DNA of 64,000 nt from Shewanella donghaensis (GCF_007567505.1 NZ_CP041783.1:2976001-3040000); one strand, 5' to 3'; shown: positions 1 through 9,545, counted from the stretch's first letter. A program made the numbers and translations. The notes: generated by a model from the sequence alone, not told the origin.

Positions 1-114
1 GGTATGATATTCGATTAATTAGTCGGAATTGTAAGTTAATGAATTTTAATTGAATTAATTTGATCAAAATACATCTATTTAATAACTATTATCATTTGCA
101 TTTATTATTTAAAA

Positions 115-1059
115 CTAAAGTTGTACATTGTTATAAATATGTTTTTTAACATATTGAGATGGAGTGTGACCCGCTGATTTAGAAAAGTATCGACTAAAAC
201 TTGGTAAGTCTTTAAAACCACTTTCATAAGCTGATTTTTTAATATTGCCATTATTTTTATTTAAAATAGAAATAATAGAATTCATTCTCGTCTTATTAAT
301 CATATCCTTAGCACAGTGATTATTAATTTTAAGTTCTCGTTGTAAACCACGTTCCGACACGCCAATGGCATTGGCCAAGTTTGATAAACATAATTGAGAA
401 GGTTGAATACTATTTGCTGCGGCTTTTATACGATCGACACTCGAAAATGAAAGCTCGGTTATCATAGATAGTGAGCCAAAGTCTCGTTCATCTTTAGGGA
501 CGATAACCGACATAGATTGGCAATTAAAAGTAACCTTATCAAACAAATCAACATTGACACCATAAAATGCCCGCTCGAAAGGTAACTCTATAATTATATT
601 AGATTTTTCTTTTGAAGAATAACTTAAGATATTGGTTAAACAACTATAAATAAACAGATCGTCATATTGTGAAGCAATGGCTTGTGGTGCACGAGTAGCG
701 ACTAAACCAATCGAGTCATCCGTTTCTACATTACTCCAATTTAAGTCTGAAACCTCATTATAAAATTGGGTAAATGCAAGCAATTTTTGAGCATCACTTA
801 TTTCACTCGACAGGTCAATTTGGGTGAATGCCATTATTCGCTGATTAAAATATTTTAATAGATCAATAAAGAAATATTTATTATCACAATGTTTTTCAAT
901 GAAACGTAATAAATTAGTAATAGTATTAAAACCAATCAAATCTGTATCTGAAAGATATTTATAATGATGGTATTCATCCGGCAAGGGAAAATTAATTAAT
1001 TCACAATATTCACATACGATTTTTGTATGCACAGCCGGTCTGCATTTATATTTGATCAT
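115..1059 (-). CDS. AraC-family transcriptional regulator, divergent from dms operon
   Basis: A 314-residue cytoplasmic protein whose last ~100 residues form an AraC-type double helix-turn-helix: a first helix region with LANAIGVSERGLQREL and a second with AYESGFKDLPSFSRYFSKSAGHTPSQY, the typical F-x-R-x-F-x-x-x-x-G-x-x-P signature. The N-terminal ~200 residues are not a recognised sensor domain by eye. It contains a CEYC pair near residue 18. The gene is AT-rich compared with its neighbours. It is transcribed away from dmsE, with about 200 bp between the two starts, so it could regulate the DMSO operon; that is inference from position. No strong ribosome binding site is visible before the ATG. 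Confidence 0.85.
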   Translation of the reverse strand: MIKYKCRPAVHTKIVCEYCELINFPLPDEYHHYKYLSDTDLIGFNTITNLLRFIEKHCDNKYFFIDLLKYFNQRIMAFTQIDLSSEISDAQKLLAFTQFYNEVSDLNWSNVETDDSIGLVATRAPQAIASQYDDLFIYSCLTNILSYSSKEKSNIIIELPFERAFYGVNVDLFDKVTFNCQSMSVIVPKDERDFGSLSMITELSFSSVDRIKAAANSIQPSQLCLSNLANAIGVSERGLQRELKINNHCAKDMINKTRMNSIISILNKNNGNIKKSAYESGFKDLPSFSRYFSKSAGHTPSQYVKKHIYNNVQL

Positions 1060-1123
1060 ATAAAATTAACTAATTGTCACTCAATTTAAAAGAGGCTGTA
1101 TTTTAATTACTTTTGTTACCTAA

Positions 1124-1145
1124 CGTGCAGATCTGGATCACATTT
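1124..1145 (+). promoter_or_regulatory. Candidate CRP site upstream of dmsE
   Basis: The right half GATCACATTT is a perfect match to the CRP half-site and the central GATCT also fits, but the left half (CGTGCA) is poor. It lies 112 bp upstream of the dmsE ATG. CRP control of dms genes is known in Shewanella oneidensis, which makes the site plausible; the match itself is only half good. Confidence 0.45.
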
Positions 1146-1256
1146 GTCGTTTTCTGATAATTCAATTTTATCGATTAGACATAGCTAAAGCTCTAAACTA
1201 CCCCTTATTGATTAGTGCAATTTTTAACATTCGATTTAATAAGGTCAGGTAACTTG

Positions 1257-2204
1257 ATGAACTGCTATCGAAACTTCATAACCTATATGAGCATAACCAT
1301 ATGTTTATGTTCATTTAGTGCTGTTTCAGCACCATGGGATGACATTTCAGGTGAACAATTAGAGCAACAATTAGTTGAAAAGTTCACTGAAGGAAAGTAC
1401 TCCCCTAAAGGGGCAGACAGCTGTCTAATGTGTCATCGTAAAAGCGAGAAAGTCATGGATATCTTTAAAGGTACCCATGGCGACCTCAATAGCAGCAGTT
1501 CGCCAATGGCTGGTTTGCAGTGTGAAGCGTGTCATGGCCCACAAGGTAATCATAACCGTGGCGGCAAAGAGCCAATGATTCAATTTGGTCAGGACAGCAA
1601 GCTATCAACTCAAGCGCAGAACACCGTATGTCAGGGTTGTCATAATGACCCACAACAAATGGCCTGGCATAGCAGCACTCATAACCTTGAAGAAATTGCT
1701 TGTGCTGATTGTCATAACATTCATGCCGAGAAAGACCCTGCCTTAGACAAGTTAACCGTTAACGATACCTGTACTAGCTGTCATACCCGTGAAAAAGCGG
1801 ATATGAACAAGCGCTCAGCTCACCCAATGAAATGGGATCAGATGACATGTATTGATTGTCACTCTCCTCATGGTTCGATGACAGAAAGTGCCTTAAACAA
1901 GCCTTCTATTAATGACACTTGTTATAGCTGTCATGCAGAGAAACGTGGCCCAGTGCTATGGGAACACGCCCCCGTTACTGAAAACTGTGTGACCTGCCAT
2001 AACCCACACGGCAGTGTAAATGAAGGCATGCTCAACAACCGTGCACCGCAACTGTGTCAGCAATGTCATGCCGATGATGGTCACGCAAGTCGAGTTGTAC
2101 CGCAACCCGGTATGGATGCATTTGGCGGCGGTAAGAGTTGTTTAAATTGCCACAGTCAAATCCATGGTTCTAACCATCCTGCCGGCAGCTTGCTGCAACG
2201 CTAA
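1257..2204 (+). CDS. dmsE: DmsE-type periplasmic decaheme c-type cytochrome (MtrA family)
   Basis: The protein has ten CxxCH heme-binding motifs (CLMCH, CEACH, CQGCH, CADCH, CTSCH, CIDCH, CYSCH, CVTCH, CQQCH, CLNCH), evenly spread through about 315 residues, as in MtrA/DmsE. The ATG at 1257 is chosen over an upstream GTG at 1215 because AAGGTCAGG precedes it and it begins a good Sec signal peptide cleaved near AVSA/PWDD. In Shewanella, DmsE takes electrons from inner-membrane CymA and passes them through the DmsF barrel to DmsAB on the cell surface. It is the first gene of the operon, followed by dmsF after 15 bases. Ten hemes exclude a NapC-type tetraheme protein. Confidence 0.95.
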   Translation: MNCYRNFITYMSITICLCSFSAVSAPWDDISGEQLEQQLVEKFTEGKYSPKGADSCLMCHRKSEKVMDIFKGTHGDLNSSSSPMAGLQCEACHGPQGNHNRGGKEPMIQFGQDSKLSTQAQNTVCQGCHNDPQQMAWHSSTHNLEEIACADCHNIHAEKDPALDKLTVNDTCTSCHTREKADMNKRSAHPMKWDQMTCIDCHSPHGSMTESALNKPSINDTCYSCHAEKRGPVLWEHAPVTENCVTCHNPHGSVNEGMLNNRAPQLCQQCHADDGHASRVVPQPGMDAFGGGKSCLNCHSQIHGSNHPAGSLLQR

Positions 2205-2219
2205 ATGAGGAGCGACACC

Positions 2220-4223
2220 ATGAGTTATAAACTGAATTTTAAACTTAATATTATTACCGCCTCATTACTGGTTGCATCAGCACCCGCATTGGCAGCTAAC
2301 TTTGCTGTTGGTAATGCTAATACGGCCAATATAGACCAACAGAAATATCAATGTCAGCGCTGTGAAGCAAACACTGGCTATAGCGGTAGCGTAAGTGTTG
2401 CAGCGGGTTACATCGACAGTGACGATGTCCATGCAGCAAATACCTTTGGTACTGACCAAGACGGTTTTGTGACTAATGTCAGCGGTGATGTTCAATATCA
2501 GGGCGATGATGGTTATCAAGCCAGTATTCAAGCCAATCAACTTGGTTTTGAAAACAGCTCTGCCAACGTTAGCGTTGGCAAAACAGGTTTATTCTCTGTT
2601 GATGCTGATTACCAATTACTCACTACATACCAGTCTGGTGATGCTCAAAGTCAGCTTTACTATGACGACGGCATGATGGTGCCAAGTGATGAACCTTACA
2701 CGTTCGAGCTATCTCAACAACGTGAAAAAATGGGTTTAGGCGCCAAAGTTAAGCAAGACGGCTATCAAGCTTATCTACGCTACGAAACCGAAGATAAAAC
2801 CGGATATAAGAGCAGCAGTATTGTTACCCCAAATCCGGTTAATATCGGCTTAGTGGTCGACTCAACGACTGATTCATTTACAGCAGGTGCTGCATTAACG
2901 GGTGAAAAATGGTTAACAGAGCTGAGTTATTTTGGTAGCCAATACAAAAATAACGTTAACGATCTTAGCCTACCGTACTCATACGACTTATATGCTGCGA
3001 CGCCAGATAATGAGGCGCATCAAGTTTCTTTATCTGGTCAATACCAGCTTGATCGCACCGTTATGTCAGGCCGCTTTATTGTTGGTCGCATGATTCAAGA
3101 TGATGACTTGATTCAAATGTCTGGTAATCCTGTTCAAAACTGGGATGGCGAAATTGATACCACTGATGCCAGTTTTAGAGTGACATCAATGCTGACCAAT
3201 CGTTTCCGTTTAGGCGGTAGCTATGATTACAGCAATCGCGAAAATAACAGTTCAGTACTTGAATTCCAGCAGTACAGCTTCAACAGTCTTAATGGCACAT
3301 TTAAAGAAAACGTCGCCACTGACATTGAACGCTCAACATTCAAAGTAAACGCAAGCTACCGCATTGCTAGCGGCTATCGCCTTCAAGGTGGATATGATCG
3401 CAAAGACGTTGAACGTACTCACAGCGAACGTGAAGAAACGAATGAAGATAGCTTATGGGCTAAATTCAGCATCCGGGCCGTTGATAACTTTGTTATTGAT
3501 ATCAAAACCAGCCACAGCAACCGTGGTGGTTCTGAGTATGAAGCGACCGAGTTAACGTCATCAGAAGAAAACAGCTTAATGCGCAAATACTATCTTGCAG
3601 ATAGAAAACGCAATGATGTTGAACTTCGCGTTAATCACACCCCACTTGATTGGCTAAGTATCGATTTCACTGGTCGTTATGCAAAAGATGACTACGACGA
3701 CACTGTCATCGGCTTAACTGAGTCAGAAGATTACGGCTACGACGTTAACGTTAATCTACAAATCACCAACCAATTATCAGCCTATGGTTTTGCTGGCCAA
3801 CAGTGGATTAACTCTGCTCAAGCAGGCAGTCAAAGTTATAGCGATCCTGATTGGTACGCAGACATTGAAGACAAATTCATCAACATGGGTGCTGGCGTAA
3901 GTTATGGCGGGTTAATGGAAGACAAACTGACTTTAGGCGCTGATTACCTATTCAGCAACTCAAGCAGTGACACTTACGTTACCAGCACAGGAACCAATCC
4001 CTACGGCGATTACTATTCCTATAACCATACCGCTAGCTTGTATGCCAACTACGCCTTAAATGAGCAAATGGCACTGAAGCTAACTTATAGCTACGAACGC
4101 TATTACGACACCGATGATGCACAAATATCGCCAGATGAAGTACCAGGCATGGTCACTTTAGGCGAACTAAATCACAACTATAACGCCCATCAGATCATGC
4201 TGAATTTCAGCTATCTGCTGTAG
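2220..4223 (+). CDS. dmsF: DmsF-type outer-membrane beta-barrel (MtrB/PioB family)
   Basis: A protein of about 667 residues with a signal peptide ending near APALAA, then a CQRC pair near the mature N-terminus. An N-terminal CxxC is a hallmark of MtrB-family porins of gammaproteobacteria. The rest is made of alternating amphipathic beta-strands rich in Tyr, Ser, Asn and Asp, with a closing strand ending in hydrophobic residues (MLNFSYLL). It should form the porin sheath that inserts DmsE into the outer membrane so electrons reach extracellular DmsA. The start at 2220 follows GAGGAG at 2207-2212; an upstream in-frame start at 2205 lacks this spacing. Confidence 0.93.
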   Translation: MSYKLNFKLNIITASLLVASAPALAANFAVGNANTANIDQQKYQCQRCEANTGYSGSVSVAAGYIDSDDVHAANTFGTDQDGFVTNVSGDVQYQGDDGYQASIQANQLGFENSSANVSVGKTGLFSVDADYQLLTTYQSGDAQSQLYYDDGMMVPSDEPYTFELSQQREKMGLGAKVKQDGYQAYLRYETEDKTGYKSSSIVTPNPVNIGLVVDSTTDSFTAGAALTGEKWLTELSYFGSQYKNNVNDLSLPYSYDLYAATPDNEAHQVSLSGQYQLDRTVMSGRFIVGRMIQDDDLIQMSGNPVQNWDGEIDTTDASFRVTSMLTNRFRLGGSYDYSNRENNSSVLEFQQYSFNSLNGTFKENVATDIERSTFKVNASYRIASGYRLQGGYDRKDVERTHSEREETNEDSLWAKFSIRAVDNFVIDIKTSHSNRGGSEYEATELTSSEENSLMRKYYLADRKRNDVELRVNHTPLDWLSIDFTGRYAKDDYDDTVIGLTESEDYGYDVNVNLQITNQLSAYGFAGQQWINSAQAGSQSYSDPDWYADIEDKFINMGAGVSYGGLMEDKLTLGADYLFSNSSSDTYVTSTGTNPYGDYYSYNHTASLYANYALNEQMALKLTYSYERYYDTDDAQISPDEVPGMVTLGELNHNYNAHQIMLNFSYLL

Positions 4224-4268
4224 TCGTTTACCAACGCGCTGAATATATTTTAGTAAGAGGACACAATA

Positions 4269-6782
4269 ATGGAACGCAGAAGTTTCTTGAAGATGAGTGC
4301 GGCTATGGGTTGCGCTGCAACAGTAACCGGCTGTAATAGCAGTTCGAAAGATGCAGAGCCAATCCCGCCACAACCGCCTGTCGATGAAGCAGTGACTTGG
4401 TCAGCATGTTTAGTTAACTGTGGCTCAAATTGCCCAGTTAAAGTTTTCAGTCGAGATGGGATGATTACCCGTGTCGAAACTGACCATGAAGTAGAAGACG
4501 TTTACGGTTTACATCAAGTTCGTGCTTGTGCCCGTGGTCGTTCTTTACGTCAACGCACTTATGCGTATGACCGTTTAAAGTCGCCAATGAAACGTGTTGG
4601 TGAGCGTGGTGAAGGCAAATTTGTGCCAATCACTTGGGAAGAAGCGGCTAGCACAATCGGTGGCAAACTGACTTCAGTTATTGCAGAACATGGCAACAAA
4701 GCCATCTTCAGAAGTTATGGTTCAGGTGCTTACTACGGCTTCGCATCAAATGCTAACTTCAACCGTTTATTCAACTTAGTTGGCGGTTGTTTACAATACT
4801 TCGGTAACTACTCTTGGGCACAACAAACTGAAGCGGCTAAGCATACCTTTGGTACTGGCAGCACTTCAGGTTCTGCCACTGTAACGCTTGAAAGCAGTGA
4901 CTTTCTATTAGGTTTTGCGTACAACCCAAGTGAAATCCGTCAATCGGGTTCTGGTGAAGGTTATGATTACTTACAGGCATTGCAACGCGCTAACGGCCTT
5001 AAAGTGACCATGATTGATCCTCGCTACACTGATTCAATGACAGGTAAAGAGTCTTCTTGGTTACCTATTCGTCCAGGTACTGATGCAGCCTTAGCTGAAG
5101 CAATTGCTTACTTGATGATCAGTTCTGGTTGGGTTGACGCTAACTCTATCGACTTTATCAATAAACACAGCGTGGGTTATGACGCAGCTTCTATCGAAGC
5201 GCAAAAAGTAGAATTTGCAGCCAGTGGCGACGCGAAAAAAATCGAATACGCTGCAGCAATGAAGTCTGAAGAAAACTACTACGACTACATTATGGGCTTA
5301 GGCGCATTTAGTGACCGTGCACCTCGTACGCCTGAATGGGCTGCGAAAATCACTGGTATCTCAGAAGCCAATATCAAGCAAGTTGCTGACGATTTAATGG
5401 CATCAGAAAAGCCTTACATCATTGCTGGTGCGGGTGTTAACCGTCAAGCAAACGGCGAGCAAACGGTTCGTGCCATATACATGTTGGGCGTACTAGCAGG
5501 TAAGTTAGGCCGCGAAGGTTCATCAAATGGTGAGCTACCAAACATGACTAACATGTACCGTGGTTCAATCCCTACTGGCTCAAACCCTGTAAAAGAAAAA
5601 ATCTCTTTCTTTACTTGGTCAGAAGCCATTCACAACGGCGAAACCATGACAGCACGTAGTCACGGAATCACTGGAACTGATGACTTAGATACGCCACTAG
5701 GCACTAACATCAAAGTGATCATTTCGGCATCTGATAGCTCGCTACTAAACCAACATGCTGACATCAACGGCACTGCAGAAATCTTAAAAGATGAAAGCGG
5801 CGTTGAACTGATAGTATCGTGTGATTGCTGGATGACACCTGGCGCTAAGTTCGCCGATATCATCATTCCTGATACGTCTTGGTTAGAGTCTAACGACCTT
5901 GTTGATGATTCATACGCTTCAGGCGCTATGGGTTATATCACTGCGATGAAAGCGGCTGTGGATCCAATCTGGGACTGTAAGTCAATGTACCAAGTATCTG
6001 CAATGATTGCTGAAGCTATGGGCGTAGGCGCGGCATTCACTGAAGGTAAAACGGAAGATGAGTGGCTTGAAGAGTTATACCAACAAACTCGCGAAAACAG
6101 CAAAAACTTAGGTGTGACACCTGCTTTCCCATCAACTTATAAAGAAGCACAAGAAATTGGTTTCTTCCGTAAGAACATGGAAAACCGCAACGTGGCATTA
6201 CAAGGATTTGTGAATGGCGGAGAAGCTCTTGGTACACCATCAGGAAAAATTGAAATCCATTCTGCAGAGTTAGCTTGGCGCTCAGCAAACTGGGAACAAA
6301 ACAAAGCTAAAGGCGACACCATCACTGCAATTCCACAGTACACAGTGACGTGGGATGGCTATGAAGATGAAGACACTAAAGAAGATTACCCGTTACAACT
6401 CGCTGGTTATCACACTAAGGGTCGTACTCACTCTAGCTACCACAACGTACCTTGGTTACGTGAAGCTGTAGAAGATGCTGTATGGATGAACGCGATTGAT
6501 GCTCAGCAGTACGGCGTAGCCTCTGGTGACACTGTCGAAATGTATAACGAACGTGGTTCTATTGAAGTGGTTGTCCGTGTAACACCTCGCGTATTACCGG
6601 GTGTTGTTGCTTTAGGTCAAGGCGCTTGGTTCAAACCTGATCCAAATGGTCGTACTGGCTTATCAGGCAAAGTTGTGGATATTGGCGGCGCGATTAACTC
6701 GCTGACCCGTTACATGCCTAGCCCAGTGGCTAAAGGTAATCCACAACACACTAACCGTGTTCAACTTCGTAAAGTTTTATAA
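4269..6782 (+). CDS. dmsA: DmsA-type extracellular DMSO reductase, molybdopterin catalytic subunit
   Basis: An 837-residue molybdenum oxidoreductase of the DMSO reductase family. The N-terminus carries a twin-arginine motif (ERRSFLKM) directly followed by a lipobox-like VTGC at about residue 22, so it is probably a Tat-exported lipoprotein. Cys47, Cys51, Cys55 and Cys87 fit the N-terminal [4Fe-4S] ligands. Ser182 in the YFGNYSW segment aligns with the molybdenum-ligating serine of E. coli DmsA. Placement after the decaheme cytochrome and barrel genes points to an outer-face enzyme, as in S. oneidensis. The substrate is most likely DMSO; other S- or N-oxides cannot be excluded from sequence alone. 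Confidence 0.93.
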   Translation: MERRSFLKMSAAMGCAATVTGCNSSSKDAEPIPPQPPVDEAVTWSACLVNCGSNCPVKVFSRDGMITRVETDHEVEDVYGLHQVRACARGRSLRQRTYAYDRLKSPMKRVGERGEGKFVPITWEEAASTIGGKLTSVIAEHGNKAIFRSYGSGAYYGFASNANFNRLFNLVGGCLQYFGNYSWAQQTEAAKHTFGTGSTSGSATVTLESSDFLLGFAYNPSEIRQSGSGEGYDYLQALQRANGLKVTMIDPRYTDSMTGKESSWLPIRPGTDAALAEAIAYLMISSGWVDANSIDFINKHSVGYDAASIEAQKVEFAASGDAKKIEYAAAMKSEENYYDYIMGLGAFSDRAPRTPEWAAKITGISEANIKQVADDLMASEKPYIIAGAGVNRQANGEQTVRAIYMLGVLAGKLGREGSSNGELPNMTNMYRGSIPTGSNPVKEKISFFTWSEAIHNGETMTARSHGITGTDDLDTPLGTNIKVIISASDSSLLNQHADINGTAEILKDESGVELIVSCDCWMTPGAKFADIIIPDTSWLESNDLVDDSYASGAMGYITAMKAAVDPIWDCKSMYQVSAMIAEAMGVGAAFTEGKTEDEWLEELYQQTRENSKNLGVTPAFPSTYKEAQEIGFFRKNMENRNVALQGFVNGGEALGTPSGKIEIHSAELAWRSANWEQNKAKGDTITAIPQYTVTWDGYEDEDTKEDYPLQLAGYHTKGRTHSSYHNVPWLREAVEDAVWMNAIDAQQYGVASGDTVEMYNERGSIEVVVRVTPRVLPGVVALGQGAWFKPDPNGRTGLSGKVVDIGGAINSLTRYMPSPVAKGNPQHTNRVQLRKVL

Positions 6783-6794
6783 GGGAGCGCCACT

Positions 6795-7475
6795 ATGAGC
6801 GATTCAATTCAATATTGTTTTTATGTCGATACGACTAAATGCACTGGCTGTAAAGCCTGCCACATCTCTTGTAAAGATAGACAAGGTGATGAAATTCGCA
6901 ACGCAACTAAGCCCGTTGAAAACGGCGTGCCTAGCTTAACCGGTGTTAACTGGCGTCGTGTTTATGAGTACGGCGGTGGGTCTTGGAATGTTGACCCTGC
7001 AACAGGGACTTTTGAGCAAGACGTATTTGCTTATTATATGTCTATCGGTTGTAACCACTGTAGCGAACCTGTATGTGTTAAAGCTTGTCCAACAGGTGCG
7101 ATGCATAAGCGTCGTGAAGACGGTTTAGTCCATGTTGCTGAAGATTTATGTATTGCATGTGAAAGCTGCTCAAGAGCTTGTCCATACGATGCACCACAAC
7201 TTGACCAAGAACGTAAGGTCATGACTAAATGTGATGGTTGTTACGATAGACTCGCTGTAGGACGTAAACCTGTCTGTGTTGAATCATGCCCAATGCGTGC
7301 ACTAGATTTTGATACAGTAGAAAATATCCAAGCTAAATATGGCGCGGGTGATGGGCATATTGCACCACTCCCTAATCCATCTATCACAACGCCAAACTTG
7401 ATCATTAAAGCAAATCGCAATGGTCAACCTGCTGGCGCTGGTGCGGGTAAGATATTAAACCCTTCTGAAGTCTAA
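6795..7475 (+). CDS. dmsB: DmsB-type four-cluster ferredoxin subunit
   Basis: A 226-residue iron-sulfur subunit with four Cys groups typical of DmsB: CTGCKACHISC, CNHCSEPVCVKAC, CIACESCSRAC and CDGCYDRL...CVESC. These would bind four [4Fe-4S] clusters and carry electrons to the DmsA molybdenum site. It has no signal peptide, so it is expected to travel with Tat-targeted DmsA. The start follows GGGAG with 12 bases between the dmsA stop and this ATG. No DmsC membrane anchor gene follows, which agrees with the surface-exposed, cytochrome-fed arrangement of Shewanella rather than the quinol-fed E. coli enzyme. Confidence 0.94.
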   Translation: MSDSIQYCFYVDTTKCTGCKACHISCKDRQGDEIRNATKPVENGVPSLTGVNWRRVYEYGGGSWNVDPATGTFEQDVFAYYMSIGCNHCSEPVCVKACPTGAMHKRREDGLVHVAEDLCIACESCSRACPYDAPQLDQERKVMTKCDGCYDRLAVGRKPVCVESCPMRALDFDTVENIQAKYGAGDGHIAPLPNPSITTPNLIIKANRNGQPAGAGAGKILNPSEV

Positions 7476-7483
7476 TCAGATTT

Positions 7484-7515
7484 GGTAGTGGTTAGTCATA
7501 ACCACTACCCTTTTT
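7484..7515 (+). terminator. Strong intrinsic terminator-like hairpin between dmsB and dmsG
   Basis: An 11-bp perfect stem (GGTAGTGGTTA pairing with TAACCACTACC) closes a 4-base loop and is followed by CTTTTT. The ribosome binding site of dmsG (GAGGAAAG) starts directly after the T-tract. It would partly stop transcription between the structural genes and the chaperone genes, or stabilise the upstream mRNA end. Confidence 0.8.
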
Positions 7516-7527
7516 GAGGAAAGTATA

Positions 7528-8220
7528 ATGAGCAACTCACAAACTGTTGAACAAATATCGCTAGATAAACTCGCTGAATACCAAGCAATCGCACGTATTC
7601 TGCATAATGTTTTTTGCCTCTATCCAGAGACAGAACTCGTTGAAGGGTTCAAGGAAAACGCGGTAGCGGCTACTTGGCCAAAATTTAAACAAACAACCGC
7701 TAATCAACAGGGACGTGATGCGCTAAATAACTACCTTGGACAATGGAATGTTGAACAGATGAACGACCTTAAAGTCGATTATGGTCAGCTATTCTATGGT
7801 CCAGGTGAACCGATTGCGATACCACAAGGGTCAGCCTATTTAGGTGAAGCTCAAGTGCATTTCGATGCATCAACCATCGCCCTTATCGATTTTTATAAAC
7901 AGCACGGGGTTAACTTTAGCCTTGATATGCCACAACCTGTCGATCACTTAGGGCTTTTCTTTGCTGTATTAGATTCGAGTTTTGAGCGTTTAATTAACGC
8001 TGATAATGATGAAGACAGTGATAGCCAAAGCTTGAAGCAATTTATTCAAGTGCTACTACAACAGCACTTATTGCCGTGGGCCGGACGTTGTCTCGACATT
8101 GCGCTAGAACATGCTGAAACTGATTTTTATCGCGGAGTTTCATTACTTGCCAGTGATTATTTAGCCGAGCTAACTGACGCATTTAACGTGATACCAATGC
8201 CACGTAAATTATTTAGATAG
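7528..8220 (+). CDS. dmsG: DmsG, TorD/DmsD-family molybdoenzyme chaperone
   Basis: A 230-residue soluble, mostly helical protein of the TorD/DmsD family. The signature is the segment around YGQLFYGPGEPIAIPQGSAYL together with a later PVDHLGLFFAVL segment, matching the conserved Y-x-x-L-F-x-G-P-G and D-H-x-x-x-x-x motifs. Such proteins bind the Tat signal of the catalytic subunit and hold it for cofactor insertion, here presumably DmsA. The gene is preceded by GAGGAAAG and follows the inter-dms hairpin. Fifth gene of the operon. Confidence 0.9.
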   Translation: MSNSQTVEQISLDKLAEYQAIARILHNVFCLYPETELVEGFKENAVAATWPKFKQTTANQQGRDALNNYLGQWNVEQMNDLKVDYGQLFYGPGEPIAIPQGSAYLGEAQVHFDASTIALIDFYKQHGVNFSLDMPQPVDHLGLFFAVLDSSFERLINADNDEDSDSQSLKQFIQVLLQQHLLPWAGRCLDIALEHAETDFYRGVSLLASDYLAELTDAFNVIPMPRKLFR

Positions 8221-8319
8221 CACTTAATCAGTCATAAATAAGTCATAAGTAGGTCGCTAAATCTTCACCTTGCTGTGGCTTATTAAGACTTGCTAACACT
8301 CCAGCTTCAGGAACTCACT

Positions 8320-8760
8320 ATGTCAGTTATACATGCAGTCGGTGCACAATGGGATAAGGCCAAATGGTCTCATCAATTGGTATCTTTTTGGCAGCTAGAT
8401 GCCTATGTGAACAGCTTATTTGTCGGTGCAACCACGGCTATAACTACCGCTAACCTCACTGCAGCATTAGTGAATGATGAAAAGCGTCTAAACACCGAAA
8501 CAGAACTCACGACAGAAGATGTTTTTGGCGCTCTTTTTGACGGTTTTTTACTGTTATTTGTTAAAGAGATTAGTAAAAATAATCTTACTCAAGCTGAAGC
8601 CTTAATCCTGCAATTAGCTGAATATTACGCTAAGCAATACCAGCAGCTCACCGTCACTGACATTAAAATGTTAAATCAAAGCCAACAAGTCATTGATGCG
8701 ATGAAAAAGCTAGGCCACCTTCGCGCTCAACGTCGCAGCCAAACGCGCAATATGGGCTAG
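8320..8760 (+). CDS. dmsH: DmsH, accessory protein of the DMSO respiration operon
   Basis: A 146-residue protein from the ATG at 8320, which has CAGGAA upstream; an earlier TTG at 8290 would only add an unlikely N-terminal extension. It is predicted largely helical and soluble, with no signal peptide, metal-binding motif or recognised catalytic domain. It holds the same position as dmsH of S. oneidensis, directly after the chaperone gene, and its molecular role is not known. It lies about 100 bp after dmsG with no clear terminator between them. The name is given by position in the operon and approximate size. Confidence 0.75.
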   Translation: MSVIHAVGAQWDKAKWSHQLVSFWQLDAYVNSLFVGATTAITTANLTAALVNDEKRLNTETELTTEDVFGALFDGFLLLFVKEISKNNLTQAEALILQLAEYYAKQYQQLTVTDIKMLNQSQQVIDAMKKLGHLRAQRRSQTRNMG

Positions 8761-8881
8761 TGATATCTGTCAGTCTCATAACTACCGGCATCATTACCGT
8801 TACGCTTAAATTTAAAACCATCGACAACCGCCCCCATTTTAGGTAATTTCACTCCTAGGCAGTACTACGTAGAGACAATTC

Positions 8882-9361
8882 GTGAAAACCAACCTCATCA
8901 CCCCAGAAGGGATCAACAAACTCAAAACTGAGCTGAACTATTTATGGCGTGAATATCGCCCAGAGATCACCAAAAAAGTCGCTTGGGCTGCGAGTCTTGG
9001 CGATCGCTCAGAAAATGCTGATTACAAAGAAAATAAGCGTTTATTACGTCAAATTGATGGCCGAGTGCGTTTTTTGCGAAAACGTATCGAAAGCTTGAAA
9101 GTCATTGACTATTCGCCGGAACAAGACGGCAAGGTTTTCTTTGGGGCTTGGGTAGAAATTGAAAATGATGACGGTGATGTACTGCAGTTTCGTATTGTCG
9201 GCCCAGATGAAATTTATGGCGGTGCTAAGGGTTATATTTCTATCGACTCGCCGATGGCGCGTGCTTTGCTGAAAAAAGAAGTCGATGACGATGCTGTTGT
9301 CCCAACTCCTGATGGGCCGCAAGATTGGTACATCAACAAAATATCTTACACAGCTTTATAA
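8882..9361 (+). CDS. greB: Transcription elongation factor GreB
   Basis: A 159-residue protein matching GreB along its whole length: an N-terminal coiled coil starting with LITPEGINKLKTELNYLWR, the acidic-tip motif GDRSENADYKENK, then the C-terminal FKBP-like domain with VFFGAWVEIENDDG and YISIDSPMARALLKKEVDD. It binds the RNA polymerase secondary channel and stimulates cleavage of backtracked RNA. Translation starts at GTG, as no ATG fits. In enteric bacteria greB sits beside ompR-envZ, and the same neighbourhood is kept here apart from one intervening gene. Confidence 0.97.
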   Translation: MKTNLITPEGINKLKTELNYLWREYRPEITKKVAWAASLGDRSENADYKENKRLLRQIDGRVRFLRKRIESLKVIDYSPEQDGKVFFGAWVEIENDDGDVLQFRIVGPDEIYGGAKGYISIDSPMARALLKKEVDDDAVVPTPDGPQDWYINKISYTAL

Positions 9362-9545
9362 CTAACAAAATGTTCTCTATTTGCACCACAATGGAACATA
9401 ATCCCGCTTAGCTCCATCTTTGGGGCAATTTAACACTGCAAAACTTGCCCTATCGAGTGACTTTACTAAACTTAGTATCTGATTTGTGCTTACTCTGCCT
9501 TAACGAATAAAATAGGCTTTGGTAAATAACATAAAAAGGACTTTT

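Noticed and set aside
1-114. A gene fragment at the left edge
   Set aside because: The first 114 bases are AT-rich and show no open frame with a recognisable product; they are probably the intergenic region after the AraC gene.
2277-2540. Minus-strand open frame inside dmsF
   Set aside because: It overlaps the well-supported dmsF barrel and has no ribosome binding site or recognisable domain; a shadow frame.
4269-6782. Calling the molybdoenzyme TorA or a nitrate reductase
   Set aside because: TorA-type enzymes have no N-terminal [4Fe-4S] cysteines, but four Cys are present here. The Ser ligand and the DmsB-like partner also fit DMSO reductase.
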